This document shows, in pieces, positions 1-8,514 of a stretch of DNA of 49,013 bases. A program made the translations under genes and the position numbers. Origin of the DNA: PVC group bacterium (lineage in GTDB: Bacteria > Verrucomicrobiota > Kiritimatiellia > CAIKKV01 > CAITUY01); contig CAMDCX010000011.1 in NCBI GenBank assembly GCA_945890715.1, positions 1 to 49,013 on the forward strand. The letters are read 5' to 3'. The notes under the pieces are model-generated. The model was given only the letters and a program-made list of their open reading frames with translations. It made no database searches and had not been told where the DNA came from. The first letter of the stretch is position 1; the number at the start of each line of letters is the position of its first letter.

Positions 1-170
1 GACGGACCCTAAACTGCACCGGACCACATGGTATGGTCCACTATGAGTGCGAATGGAAGCCTGACGGCGACGGGAGTTCTTGATTGGTGTCCGCCACAGC
101 GGACGCTTGACATAGCCTTCTCATGGAAGTCGCAAAGAACGCAAAGGGAAGAGGCTGATCCCGTGTAAAT

Positions 171-218
171 GGTGCGGGATTTGTATTTCCGGAGTACCAG
201 AAATAAAAATCCCGCACC
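171..218. repeat. long hairpin element 1 (19-bp arms)
   Basis: Left arm 171-189 and right arm 200-218 are inverted complements with a single mismatch. They are separated by the 10-nt loop CGGAGTACCA. The loop core resembles that of two other hairpins in the window (263-312 and 43044-43091) although the arms are unrelated. Confidence 0.8.
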
Positions 219-262
219 ACCCCTTGGTAAGAGAGATAAGTTTTCTGTTTCCCCAGCATACC

Positions 263-312
263 GTGGCGTTTATGTCGTTGCCATGTACCCGTGGCAACGA
301 CATAAACGCCAC
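263..312. repeat. long perfect hairpin element 2 (21-bp arms)
   Basis: Arms 263-283 and 292-312 are perfectly complementary over 21 bp around the 8-nt loop TGTACCCG. Read on the other strand the loop is CGGGTACA, close to the loops of the other two long hairpins. There is no T-run after it, so it is not an ordinary intrinsic terminator. Confidence 0.85.
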
Positions 313-452
313 ATTGGACCTTTGCGAACTTCGCGAGCTTCTGTTCAATTCTCTTGGATTGGTGGGTATTTAGATGCGTCTGCCCTGTCGAATTATCCTG
401 TTCCTCATACTTCCTTCTGATATCCTCATCCTCTTGCAACAGGAGAATCCGT

Positions 453-944
453 ATGCCGCTGACCAATAATGATACGCTGAGACGACTTCGTTATAACCTC
501 AACCTGAATGACAATAAACTAGTTGAAATCTTCCGGCTCAGCTCCTCTCCGCTGGATCGGGAGGTCATTCAGAACTTGCTCAAGCAGGAGGACGCGGAAG
601 GTTTCATGGAGTGTCCCGATGCCCTCCTCTCGGCGTTTCTCGACGGACTTATCATCAAGCGCCGCGGAAAACGTGAAAATGCGTCGCCTGCTCCCGTCAA
701 TCCCACGTCCGTCCTGAGCAACAATGATATTCTCAAAAAACTCCGTATCGCACTCGAACTGAAAGAGGAGGATGTTCTGGCTATCATAAAAAAATCAAAG
801 CCTGACATCACCCGTTCGGAACTGGGTGCCCTGTTCCGGCAGAAGGACAACCGGAACTTCACACCCTGCGGTGACCAGTTTCTACGAAACTTCATCACCG
901 GCTTGAAGGATCTCTATAACCAGGAAGTTTATGAAGGGAAGTGA
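453..944 (+). CDS. DUF1456 (YehS-like) protein
   Basis: A 163-residue cytoplasmic protein made of two copies of the same helical module. Each copy begins with an 'NND.L..LR..L.L' pattern: 'TNNDTLRRLRYNLNLND' at the N-terminus and 'SNNDILKKLRIALELKE' about 90 residues later. This duplicated layout and length fit the DUF1456/YehS family, whose biochemical function is unknown. The start at 453 is chosen because AGGAG at 441-445 sits 7 nt upstream; the longer open frame from 354 runs through repeat sequence. Its last 14 bases overlap the start of the methyltransferase gene, so the two are probably co-translated. Family assignment is confident; function is not known. Confidence 0.85.
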   Translation: MPLTNNDTLRRLRYNLNLNDNKLVEIFRLSSSPLDREVIQNLLKQEDAEGFMECPDALLSAFLDGLIIKRRGKRENASPAPVNPTSVLSNNDILKKLRIALELKEEDVLAIIKKSKPDITRSELGALFRQKDNRNFTPCGDQFLRNFITGLKDLYNQEVYEGK

Positions 945-2013
945 CGGACAGAAGAACCCGGCTCCCGGGCCTGTCGATCCCTCCTCCATAGACAGTCAGC
1001 CGCATCGACGTCGAACGCGCTACCCCGGAAAAAACCCCTGCCGGTTCGCGGATAAATACAAGGAACTCGAGTCGGCGGATCATCCCGAAACGATCCGTAA
1101 ACTTCTCGCGGCCGGCAAAACTCCTGCGGGCACACATCGTCCGATCATGGTTGCTGAAATCCTGCTGGCGTTGAATCCCCACCCCGGCGAAACGGCCGTG
1201 GATTGCACACTGGGTTACGGCGGCCACGCCCGGGCGATACTCCCTTTGCTTCAGCCTGCCGGGCGGCTGATCGGCCTGGATGTCGATCCGATCGAACTCC
1301 CGAAAACAGAAGCCAGGCTGCAAGCTCTTGGATTTGGATCCGAGACATTCCGTGCTCACCGCAGCAACTTCGCCGGCCTCCCGAAGATTCTCATAACCGA
1401 AGGCCTCGGCGGTGTGGACCTGATCCTCGCCGACCTGGGCGTCTCCTCCATGCAGATCGACGACCCGGCCCGCGGGTTTTCGGTGAAACGGGATGGCCCG
1501 CTTGACATGCGAATGAACCCGCAGCGGGGACAATCCGCCTCCGATCTGATTCAGAGAATCAGTCCTGAAAAGCTGGCGCGTTTACTGGCGGATCATTCCG
1601 ACGAGCCTCATGCCAAAGCGCTGGCAGGTGCCCTTGCCGGATGTCGTTTCGACACCACTCTATCGCTTGGTAACGCCGCCCGTCAGGCCCTCCCTCAATC
1701 CGTCTCTGAAGCGGATCGTGTCAAATCCATCCGCCGCCTATTTCAGGCTCTCCGCATCGCCGTCAACGAGGAATTGGTCGCGCTCGATCAGTTCCTGCGC
1801 GTGCTTCCAGAATGCCTCAATTCCGGCGGCCGCGTTGTCCTCCTGACCTTTCACTCAGGCGAAGACCGACGGGTGAAAAAAGCCTTCGAAGCCGGACTTC
1901 GTAACGGCACCTATAGCGCCATCGCTGACGATCCGATCCGCCCAAGTCCCTCTGAAATCTTCGGGAACCCCCGCTCAAGCTCCGCAAAACTTCGCTGGGC
2001 GATAAGGCCCTGA
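931..2013 (+). CDS. rsmH: RsmH-type 16S rRNA (cytosine-1402-N4)-methyltransferase with N-terminal extension
   Basis: The 360-residue protein carries the RsmH signatures in order: 'HRPIMVAEIL', the SAM-binding 'DCTLGYGGHARAIL', 'GLDVDP', 'ADLGVSSMQIDDPARGFS' with 'DGPLDMRMN', 'FHSGEDRRVKKAF', and a C-terminal 'NPRSSSAKLRWA'. RsmH enzymes methylate C1402 of 16S rRNA in the ribosomal P site using S-adenosylmethionine. About 65 residues precede the usual N-terminus and are basic and proline-rich, which is unusual. 'LGYGGH' replaces the common G-rich 'FGGGGHS', and 'HSGEDR' replaces 'HSLEDR'. It is not beside mraZ, ftsL or ftsI but beside a DUF1456 gene, so it may be a divergent or second copy. 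A weak AGGAAG lies just before the ATG. Confidence 0.85.
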   Translation: MKGSDGQKNPAPGPVDPSSIDSQPHRRRTRYPGKNPCRFADKYKELESADHPETIRKLLAAGKTPAGTHRPIMVAEILLALNPHPGETAVDCTLGYGGHARAILPLLQPAGRLIGLDVDPIELPKTEARLQALGFGSETFRAHRSNFAGLPKILITEGLGGVDLILADLGVSSMQIDDPARGFSVKRDGPLDMRMNPQRGQSASDLIQRISPEKLARLLADHSDEPHAKALAGALAGCRFDTTLSLGNAARQALPQSVSEADRVKSIRRLFQALRIAVNEELVALDQFLRVLPECLNSGGRVVLLTFHSGEDRRVKKAFEAGLRNGTYSAIADDPIRPSPSEIFGNPRSSSAKLRWAIRP

Positions 2014-2061
2014 TAAGCCCCCTGGTTTGGCCGCCGTTTAGCTTGTTTTTCGATTCTCACC

Positions 2062-4533
2062 ATGAGAGTCTCTGATTTTTATCACATGATTATAGATCGT
2101 CCAACCCATTGCGATGTCGTCATCATCGGGGGAGGCATTGCCGGGTTGACCGCTGCCGCTCTGTTGTCAAAGGCTGGCCTCCGCATCGAGCTTTTCGAAA
2201 CGGAACCGCAGGCAGGGGGCTGTCTGGCCGCATTCCACCGCAAGGGATTCACGTTTGACACCTCCATCGAATGGCTGAACCAATGCCGCCCAGGTGGTTT
2301 CCTCGCCCGCATCCACCACTTCATCGGCAACGACGGCCCGCGCTATGTCCCGCTCCAGCGGATCCATCGCTATAAGGACACTGCCCACAATTATCTACTC
2401 ACTTCAGACCCCTTGGAATTCCGCGATCATCTGATCCGGGATTTTCCCCATGAAAAAAAGGGCATTCAGGAACTCTTCCGGGACGCCGAGAAACTCGGCC
2501 GCCATATGCTATTTCTCGACAACCGCATGCGGTCGGTGAAAACCATGTCCTTGCGCGAACTTCTAGGCCACGGTCTCGCCATGACACGCTGGGTGTGGCC
2601 CATCCGCCATGTGGTCTCAACTCCGGCCGTCAAGGGATTGACCCGTTATTTCAAGACCCGCGAGCTCCTGGACCTTTTTCATTCCGATGGCACCATGATG
2701 TCGGTCCTCGTTCCACTGGGATTCGCCTTTACAGGTGATTTCCAAAAGCCGCCTGAGGGAGGCTGCGCCGTGCTGGTGAACTGGCTGTGCCGAAAAATCA
2801 CCGCGAACGGCGGCCGGATCACCCTGAATCAACGTGTCCAGGAAGTCCTGGTCAATGCCTCGAAAGAAGCGACCGGAGTCCGGCTCACCACCGGTGATAC
2901 CGTGCACGCCCGCTATGTCATCGCCGCCTGCGATGTGGAACAGCTCTTCACCACGATGCTTCCCCCCGCCAGCGTCCCGGCCAAAACGCTCAAACGCCTC
3001 CGTCATGCCGATCTCTTTTACTCCAGCTTCTCAATTTATCTGGGACTGGATTGCACCCCCGCCTCACTCGGACTGGATGAGTCACTCATCCGCCTGACCG
3101 ATGCCTCCATTCCACTGGATAATCGGGTTAATGGAGAAGCCCCATCCACTCTCATCAGCGTCCTGGCTCCCTCCCTCCGCGATCCTTCCCTCGCGCCCGC
3201 GGGAAAAGGCACACTCCTCATCCAGTGCCCCGCCTACCTCACCCATCACAATCACTGGGACACGGGACCGAATCTGGAGCGCGGGGACGCCTATCGCCGG
3301 TATAAGCAGGAGTTCACCGACATCATTCTCGACCGGGTTGAGCGCCTGCTGATCCCCGGCCTGCGGCGTCACATCGAAGTCATGGAAGTGGCCACTCCGG
3401 TGACGTTCCACCGCTATACCGGAAACCGCGGCGGATCCATCATGGGACACAAACCGACCAAAAAAAACATTCATGCCTGCCTCGCCAACCTCACGACCCC
3501 CGTCAAACGGCTGTTGCTGGGCGGGCAATGGGCAGAATACGGGGGCGGAGTGCCCATGGCCACCAAAGCCGCCGTCAATTCCAGCCTCATGATCCTCAGG
3601 GAAATGCGCCCGGCCGTCTTCGCCGACTTGAAAACGGTGGTGGATGGCACTGGGTTCACGCCCCTGACCATCGGAATTCCCCGTGCCCTGTATTATTTTT
3701 ATTATCCCTCCCTCTTCGAAACCTTCTTTACCCGGCTCGGCCACATCCCCGTGCTCTCCGGCAACTCCACCCGCCACACGGTCGAGCAGGCCGCTCTGAT
3801 CTCCGAATCGGAACATTGCCTGCCGCTCAAACTGCTCGACGCCCACCTGGCCGAACTCGTCGGCAAAGTGGATCGACTTTTTGTTCCACGTCTTCTCTCG
3901 GGACTGAAGGGACACATCGCCTGCCCCAAACTCTCCGCCCTGCCCGATGTCGCCCAGGCCCAGTTCGGCGACCGCACCCGAATCCTGAGCCTGGACATCC
4001 ATGAAGGCACAACGCCCCTACGTGACTCCCTGCTGGAACTGGGACGCCGCCTCGGCGCGGAGGACAGCCTGATCCGAAACGCCACCGAGGCCGCCCTGTC
4101 TGCTCTGGCCGAGGCACGCCGCCCTCCTATCCGGAAACCCGGCCAAACGAAAAAAAGACTCCTGGTCATCAGTCATCCCTACAACCTCCACGACGACTAT
4201 ATTTCCGGACCCATTCTCGCCACCTTGAAACGACTTGATGTGGATGTTGACCTGATGCCGTTTGACGGCGAGGACATCCCACCGGGCAACATCAAGTGGG
4301 ATACCTGCGGAAAAATGATCCACCACCTCAAAACGCTGAATCCGGCCGAATACGCCGCCGTGATCCAACTCACCTCCTTCAATTGCGGGTGCGATTCCAT
4401 TGTGATGGAATTCAACCGTGAAATCCTCAAGAATAAGGGAATTCCCACCATGACGTTCGTGGTGGACGAACACGCCGCACAGGCCGGAACAGAGACCCGG
4501 CTGGAGGCATTTGTGGATTCAACGAGATGGTAA
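2062..4533 (+). CDS. CrtI/RetSat-like FAD oxidoreductase fused to a DUF2229 (dehydratase-type) subunit
   Basis: An 823-residue two-part protein. Residues about 18-515 resemble phytoene-desaturase/retinol-saturase flavoproteins: Rossmann motif 'VVIIGGGIAGLTAAALL' and a C-terminal FAD segment 'LLLGGQWAEYGGGVPMATKAA'. From about residue 534 ('IGIPRALYYFYYP') it becomes a DUF2229/HgdB-like domain of acyl-CoA dehydratase activase-related proteins. Conserved cysteines are C586 in 'HCLPLK', C621 in 'ACPKL', and C775/C777 in 'FNCGCDS', followed by a family-typical 'VDEHAAQAGTETRLEAF'. Homologous DUF2229 domains usually sit in one very large protein with the activase; here they are split and joined to a flavoprotein. 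Likely an iron-sulfur/flavin redox enzyme; the substrate is unknown and a polyene or isoprenoid is speculation. The start could instead be 2086. Four bases separate it from the next gene's start. Confidence 0.8.
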   Translation: MRVSDFYHMIIDRPTHCDVVIIGGGIAGLTAAALLSKAGLRIELFETEPQAGGCLAAFHRKGFTFDTSIEWLNQCRPGGFLARIHHFIGNDGPRYVPLQRIHRYKDTAHNYLLTSDPLEFRDHLIRDFPHEKKGIQELFRDAEKLGRHMLFLDNRMRSVKTMSLRELLGHGLAMTRWVWPIRHVVSTPAVKGLTRYFKTRELLDLFHSDGTMMSVLVPLGFAFTGDFQKPPEGGCAVLVNWLCRKITANGGRITLNQRVQEVLVNASKEATGVRLTTGDTVHARYVIAACDVEQLFTTMLPPASVPAKTLKRLRHADLFYSSFSIYLGLDCTPASLGLDESLIRLTDASIPLDNRVNGEAPSTLISVLAPSLRDPSLAPAGKGTLLIQCPAYLTHHNHWDTGPNLERGDAYRRYKQEFTDIILDRVERLLIPGLRRHIEVMEVATPVTFHRYTGNRGGSIMGHKPTKKNIHACLANLTTPVKRLLLGGQWAEYGGGVPMATKAAVNSSLMILREMRPAVFADLKTVVDGTGFTPLTIGIPRALYYFYYPSLFETFFTRLGHIPVLSGNSTRHTVEQAALISESEHCLPLKLLDAHLAELVGKVDRLFVPRLLSGLKGHIACPKLSALPDVAQAQFGDRTRILSLDIHEGTTPLRDSLLELGRRLGAEDSLIRNATEAALSALAEARRPPIRKPGQTKKRLLVISHPYNLHDDYISGPILATLKRLDVDVDLMPFDGEDIPPGNIKWDTCGKMIHHLKTLNPAEYAAVIQLTSFNCGCDSIVMEFNREILKNKGIPTMTFVVDEHAAQAGTETRLEAFVDSTRW

Positions 4534-4534
4534 C

Positions 4535-5608
4535 ATGACAGCCCTGGCCATACCCCCCTGGGGAAACTATTCCATTGCGCTGGCCGCCTCCGTGGAGTGC
4601 CTGCGGGTCACCCCGTGGAGCACCCGAAGCACCACGCCCGAGATCATGAAACTCGGAGCGGAAGCCTCGCCCGAATTCAGTTGCCTGGCTTTCAAGGCCA
4701 CCACCGGTTACTTCATCAAGGCGGCCATGGAGGGCGTGGAATATGGCGTCATGGTCAACAGCGTGGGCACCTGCAGGCTCCGGTACTACCGGGAACTGCA
4801 GCAAAAAATTCTCAAGGATCGCGGGCTCAACCTGTTCATCTTCGGGCTCGGCTATGACGGGATCAAGCCGCCGCTGATTCGCCATTTTGACCCGACGATG
4901 GGCGACTTCCTCCGCTGCTCCGCCCGCGCCTTTTTCAAGGTTCATGCCGTGGACGCCATCGAAAAGCTGGCATGGGAAACACGGGCACGGGAACTTCACA
5001 CAGGCGATACCACCCGCCTCATGAACACCTGCCTCAAGGATCTGGACGACGCCCGGACCGTGCCCGCCATCCGGGCCGTATCACGGGCGGTTCCCGCGCG
5101 CTTCCAAACCGTCCCCACCGATGCCGCCGCCAGCCCCCTGAGAATCGGACTCCTGGGCGAGGCGTCGATTCTGCGGGACAGCTATTTGAACCACAACCTG
5201 GAGGAAACCCTAGGCAGCCTGGGAGTCGAGGTCCGGAATTTCTTCCTGCTCGGAAATGAAATGGCTAAAATCTTCAACATCGGCCTGTGGAGCCCGGAGT
5301 CCCGTGGCGCCCTGACCCGGCTCGCACGCCCCTATCTTAAGTCACGGGTGGGCGGCCACGCTTTGGAATCCGTGGCCTACACCCTGCGCTGTGCCCGGGA
5401 ACAATACGACGGAGTCATCCATGTCTCCCCCACCGGCTGCATGCCGGAAATCAGCATCCGTCCGATCCTACGGAAGATCAGTCAGGATCACTCAATCCCC
5501 ATCCTCGAACTGTCATTTGACGAACACAGCAGCCATGTCGGGGTCGTCACCCGACTGGAAGCTTTTACGGACATTCTGCGGGAACGAAGAAAGCAGGCCT
5601 CATCATGA
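4535..5608 (+). CDS. 2-hydroxyacyl-CoA dehydratase (HgdB/DCCP-like) family subunit
   Basis: A 357-residue protein related to the last section of large acyl-CoA dehydratase activase proteins and to HgdB-type subunits. Diagnostic stretches are 'GVMVNSVGTCRLRYYRELQ' with 'KILKDRG' (the family's 'G.CR.G.Y' motif), 'HVSPTGCMPEI' and 'LSFDEHSSHVGVVTRLEAF'. The last parallels the C-terminus of the preceding protein, so the two probably form a heterodimer like HgdA/HgdB. Cysteines in 'TCRL', 'RCSARAF' and 'GCMPE' are candidate iron-sulfur ligands. The ATG at 4535 follows the upstream TAA by a single base. The gene overlaps the activase gene by 4 bp (ATGA). Catalysis is probably ATP-driven electron transfer at low potential; the substrate is not deducible. 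Confidence 0.8.
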   Translation: MTALAIPPWGNYSIALAASVECLRVTPWSTRSTTPEIMKLGAEASPEFSCLAFKATTGYFIKAAMEGVEYGVMVNSVGTCRLRYYRELQQKILKDRGLNLFIFGLGYDGIKPPLIRHFDPTMGDFLRCSARAFFKVHAVDAIEKLAWETRARELHTGDTTRLMNTCLKDLDDARTVPAIRAVSRAVPARFQTVPTDAAASPLRIGLLGEASILRDSYLNHNLEETLGSLGVEVRNFFLLGNEMAKIFNIGLWSPESRGALTRLARPYLKSRVGGHALESVAYTLRCAREQYDGVIHVSPTGCMPEISIRPILRKISQDHSIPILELSFDEHSSHVGVVTRLEAFTDILRERRKQASS

Positions 5609-6579
5609 CAACCCATGCCTATCTCGGAATTGATGTCGGGTCGATCAGCACCAATCTGGTCCTGATCGATTCCGCCTCAACAGTTCTGTTCACGGCCTAC
5701 CGACGGGTCGATGGCAATCCCATCCACTCCGTCCAGAAGGCGCTTCTTGAAATGCGCGAGGCCGTGCCGGGCACCCTTGAAATCGCCGGGGTCGGCACCA
5801 CGGGTAGCGCCCGCACTTTGATCGGCGCCGTCGTCGGGGCGGACATCGTGAAAAACGAGATCAGCGCCCATGCCCGGGCCGCGCTCCATCTGCACCCGGA
5901 GGCTCAGACCATTTTTGAAATCGGGGGACAGGACAGCAAGGTCACGATCCTGCGCAATGGCGTTGTGGTGGACTTTGCCATGAATCTGGTCTGCGCCGCC
6001 GGTACGGGAAGTTTTCTGGATTCGCAGGCCAAGCGGCTCAGTCTCTCGATTGAGGAACTGGGGGAACGGGCACTCCTCTCGAACGATCCCACCACCATCG
6101 CGGGACGCTGCACCGTCTTTGCCGAATCCGACATGATCCACAAGCAGCAAACCGGCCACCAGCAACACGACATTGTCATGGGTCTGTGTCAGGCCATGGT
6201 GCGAAATTTCCTGAGCAATGTTTGCGCCGGCAAGGAAATCCGTCCCCCCATCGTCCTGCAGGGCGGAGTCAGCGCCAACCGCGGAATCCGCCGGGCCTTC
6301 AACGAGGCCCTCCGAACCGAGGTGATCATTCCGCAGCACAATATGGTCATGGGGGCCTACGGTGCCGCCCTGCTCGCGGCCCGGGCCAATCCCGCCCGAA
6401 CCCGGTTCCGGGGCTACAGCCTCTGTGACCGGGAGATCGCCACACGCAGCTTCCGGTGCAACGATTGCCCGAATCAGTGCGAGGTGATTGAGATCATGGA
6501 TCATGATGACTCTTTGGGTCGGAGCGGGGGACGGTGCAGAAAATGGGAACAAGGGGTTCAGGCAGGGGGCTCGCAATGA
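5605..6579 (+). CDS. BadF/BadG/HgdC-type ATP-dependent activase
   Basis: A 324-residue ASKHA-fold ATPase that in known systems injects a low-potential electron into a 2-hydroxyacyl-CoA dehydratase, benzoyl-CoA reductase or double-cubane-cluster protein. Visible motifs are 'GIDVGSISTNLVLID' (phosphate 1), 'GVGTTGSAR', 'EIGGQDSK', and the cysteines that bridge one [4Fe-4S] cluster between two monomers: C130 in 'CAAGTGSFLD' and C169 in 'GRCTVFAESD'. Their spacing of 39 matches HgdC. A short C-terminal tail adds a cysteine cluster, 'FRCNDCPNQCEV' (C285, C288, C292), which in the large single-chain relatives lies in the linker before DUF2229. The gene therefore looks like a cleanly detached N-terminal part of such a protein. 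It overlaps both neighbours by 4 bp. Confidence 0.9.
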   Translation: MTTHAYLGIDVGSISTNLVLIDSASTVLFTAYRRVDGNPIHSVQKALLEMREAVPGTLEIAGVGTTGSARTLIGAVVGADIVKNEISAHARAALHLHPEAQTIFEIGGQDSKVTILRNGVVVDFAMNLVCAAGTGSFLDSQAKRLSLSIEELGERALLSNDPTTIAGRCTVFAESDMIHKQQTGHQQHDIVMGLCQAMVRNFLSNVCAGKEIRPPIVLQGGVSANRGIRRAFNEALRTEVIIPQHNMVMGAYGAALLAARANPARTRFRGYSLCDREIATRSFRCNDCPNQCEVIEIMDHDDSLGRSGGRCRKWEQGVQAGGSQ

Positions 6580-7478
6580 GGTCGCCCACCCTTCTCGTAC
6601 GCTTATCAGGCCTAATCTTGCTGGCAGGACTCGTGTCATCCTGTCGCTCCATCCCTGCCCCCTCCGCGCGCCCGGCGGGCATCCCGCCCCCGGTGATCCG
6701 ATTCATCCTTTCGTTTGATGACGGCCCCAGCATCACGAAACCCTACAACCCGACCCTCGCCATCATGAATCAACTGGCCACCAATGATGTCCAGCCGGGC
6801 GCCAAGGCTCTCTTCTTTGTCCAAACGGAGCACCCACGCGGCGGAGGGACCCCGGAAGGCCGCGAGGTCATGCGGACCCTTGCCGCAGAAGGGCACCTGC
6901 TTGGCATTCACAGCGTGTCACCCCGGGGTCATGTGGATCACCGGAAAGTCCCTCCTGAGGAATTGGAGGCAAGACTCAAGTCGGCCCAGACGCTGCTTCG
7001 GGATATCACGGGTTCGGATCCGGTATTCGTGCGCCCGCCGTTCGGGGCAAAAAACGCGATCACACAGACACTCTACCAGAAGTTGGGGCTTCACATGCTT
7101 ATGGCGGATATCCGGGCACGGGATGGCCTGATCTACGGGTACAAGGCAAGCCTGTTTCGTCGGGTTCACATCAGAAACGCACTCATCGAGATATGGCATA
7201 ACGCCTGGCAGAGCCCTCAGCCGGCGACCCCGCTCACCGTCATTCTGAACTTCCATGATGTGAATCCTTATACAGCGCGGCATATGACGGAGTACCTTCA
7301 TATTCTGGTGGACGAAGCCCGGCGAGTGGGATTCACGATTCCGGACAAACCCTTCTTCGAGGGTCCACAGGCCCTGAAAGAGGCGGGGCTCTGCCGTTGC
7401 ATCCCCCTCCAGACATCATCCGTCACCTCCGTCGCGATCGCTCATTCCCCTCTTGACCCTCTCTGCCACGCCCCCTAA
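6576..7478 (+). CDS. NodB-type polysaccharide deacetylase lipoprotein
   Basis: A 300-residue exported protein. The N-terminus has a hydrophobic stretch ending in the lipobox 'LVSSC', so it should be lipid-anchored. Carbohydrate esterase 4 motifs follow: 'LSFDDGPS' (motif 1, catalytic Asp and metal Asp), 'GIHSVSPRGH' (motif 2, a widened version of HS/TxxxH), 'VRPPFGA' (motif 3) and 'ILNFHDV' (motif 5 His). The likely reaction is removal of acetyl groups from an amino sugar polymer in the envelope. The start at 6576 overlaps the activase stop as ATGA and gives a proper lipoprotein signal; an upstream in-frame start at 6534 would bury it. Translational coupling to the redox operon may be only positional. 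Confidence 0.85.
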   Translation: MRSPTLLVRLSGLILLAGLVSSCRSIPAPSARPAGIPPPVIRFILSFDDGPSITKPYNPTLAIMNQLATNDVQPGAKALFFVQTEHPRGGGTPEGREVMRTLAAEGHLLGIHSVSPRGHVDHRKVPPEELEARLKSAQTLLRDITGSDPVFVRPPFGAKNAITQTLYQKLGLHMLMADIRARDGLIYGYKASLFRRVHIRNALIEIWHNAWQSPQPATPLTVILNFHDVNPYTARHMTEYLHILVDEARRVGFTIPDKPFFEGPQALKEAGLCRCIPLQTSSVTSVAIAHSPLDPLCHAP

Positions 7479-7491
7479 AGTATGCCCCCAT

Positions 7492-8514
7492 ATGCGTTTC
7501 ATGACACAACTCTTTTTGCTTCTGGCGCTGTTCTGGGCAAACCCCTGTCGAGCCAGTTATGACAGTATGCCCACCCCGTCCCCCACTGCCCCGTCGACCC
7601 AGAATCAGTCCAAAGGGGACAAAGCGCAGGTTAAACGGGGCATTCACTGGTATCGAAGTCCCTCCTGCGCCACCGCGGCGGAGCAAATGAAACTGGCGGA
7701 ACAATTCCATCGGGAAAAACGCTACCGGAAAGCGGCCAACGCCTATCAGGCTCTGGTCTACGCCTGGCCGGACTCGCCCGAGGCCCCACTGGCTCAATTC
7801 GCGCTGGCCCGGGTTCAGGAGGAACGTGAACTCTACAACAAGGCGTTTGACGAGTACCAATACCTGTTCGACTATTATCCCGGCCAATTCGACTACCGGG
7901 ACGTTCTGAGCCGTCAGTTCAAAATTGCCAATTACCTTATGTCCACACGAAAAGGATCCTTCCTGTTCTTCCCCGGATTCGAGGCGCCCGAACGGGCCAT
8001 CCCCCTCTTTGAAAAAATCATCCAGAACGCGCCCACCTGGGACTATGCCGCCACCTGTCAGTTGAATATCGGAATCATTCATGAATTGAATGAGGAGGAA
8101 GAAGAGGCGGTAGCCGCCTTTGAGATCGTCCAGAACCGGTACAACGATGAGACAATCCTGGCACAGGCCTCCTTCCGTGAAGCCCAGTGCCTGACCACAC
8201 TGTACCGGAATCGTCCCAACGATGAAAACTCCTGCAATGCCGCCCGGGCCGCGCTGGTGCAGTTCATTCGAACCTATCCCGGCCATGAGAACGTTCCGGA
8301 ATCCAGAACCACTTTGTCAAAACTTAATGATGAGCAGGTCAGGCGGGCGTTTGAACTGGCCCGCTATTACGATCAAATCGCCCGTCGCCCGAAAGCCGCG
8401 CTGATCGCTTACGAAGAATTCCTAAGAAAATATGCCTCGCATGACTGTGCAGGAGTGGCTCGCCAACGAATCGAGATCTTGAGAAAGGATATCCAAAACA
8501 ATGAAAAAAAATAA
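7492..8514 (+). CDS. TPR-repeat outer-membrane assembly (BamD-like) protein
   Basis: A protein of about 340 residues with an N-terminal secretion signal ('FMTQLFLLLALFWAN') and then tetratricopeptide-like pairs: 'AEQFHREKRYRKAANAYQAL', 'ARVQEERELYNKAFDEYQYL', and later 'AFELARYYDQIARRPKAALI'. The spacing and final repeat recall BamD/YfiO and related tol-pal assembly factors. A cysteine sits near the signal-peptide end ('ANPCRAS') but the residues before it do not form a normal lipobox, so lipidation is doubtful. The start could also be 7501. Its last 14 bases overlap the LptE-like gene, supporting a joint envelope-assembly role. BamD itself is not certain. Confidence 0.7.
   Translation: MRFMTQLFLLLALFWANPCRASYDSMPTPSPTAPSTQNQSKGDKAQVKRGIHWYRSPSCATAAEQMKLAEQFHREKRYRKAANAYQALVYAWPDSPEAPLAQFALARVQEERELYNKAFDEYQYLFDYYPGQFDYRDVLSRQFKIANYLMSTRKGSFLFFPGFEAPERAIPLFEKIIQNAPTWDYAATCQLNIGIIHELNEEEEEAVAAFEIVQNRYNDETILAQASFREAQCLTTLYRNRPNDENSCNAARAALVQFIRTYPGHENVPESRTTLSKLNDEQVRRAFELARYYDQIARRPKAALIAYEEFLRKYASHDCAGVARQRIEILRKDIQNNEKK

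Larger units (their letters stand above)
1..452. other. gene-free, palindrome-rich intergenic region
   Basis: No open frame here looks like a protein; the frames on both strands read through palindromes. The stretch contains two long hairpins (listed separately), a shorter GTCCGC/GCGGAC inverted repeat near 92-107, and patches such as CGCAAAGAACGCAAAG (131-146) and a CTTTGCGAACTTCGCG stretch near 320-335. These look like short dispersed elements. It ends with the Shine-Dalgarno sequence AGGAG (441-445) of the first gene. I see no tRNA and no convincing promoter. Confidence 0.6.

Noticed and set aside
1-452. CRISPR array
   Set aside because: The repeats are inverted, not evenly spaced direct repeats, and there are no spacers or cas genes.
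41-466. 141-residue minus-strand frame in the left spacer
   Set aside because: It spans two hairpins and repeat fragments, has no recognisable domain and no ribosome-binding site.
3082-4002. 306-residue minus-strand frame inside the flavoprotein gene
   Set aside because: It is a high-GC shadow of a gene with strong motif support in the sense frame.
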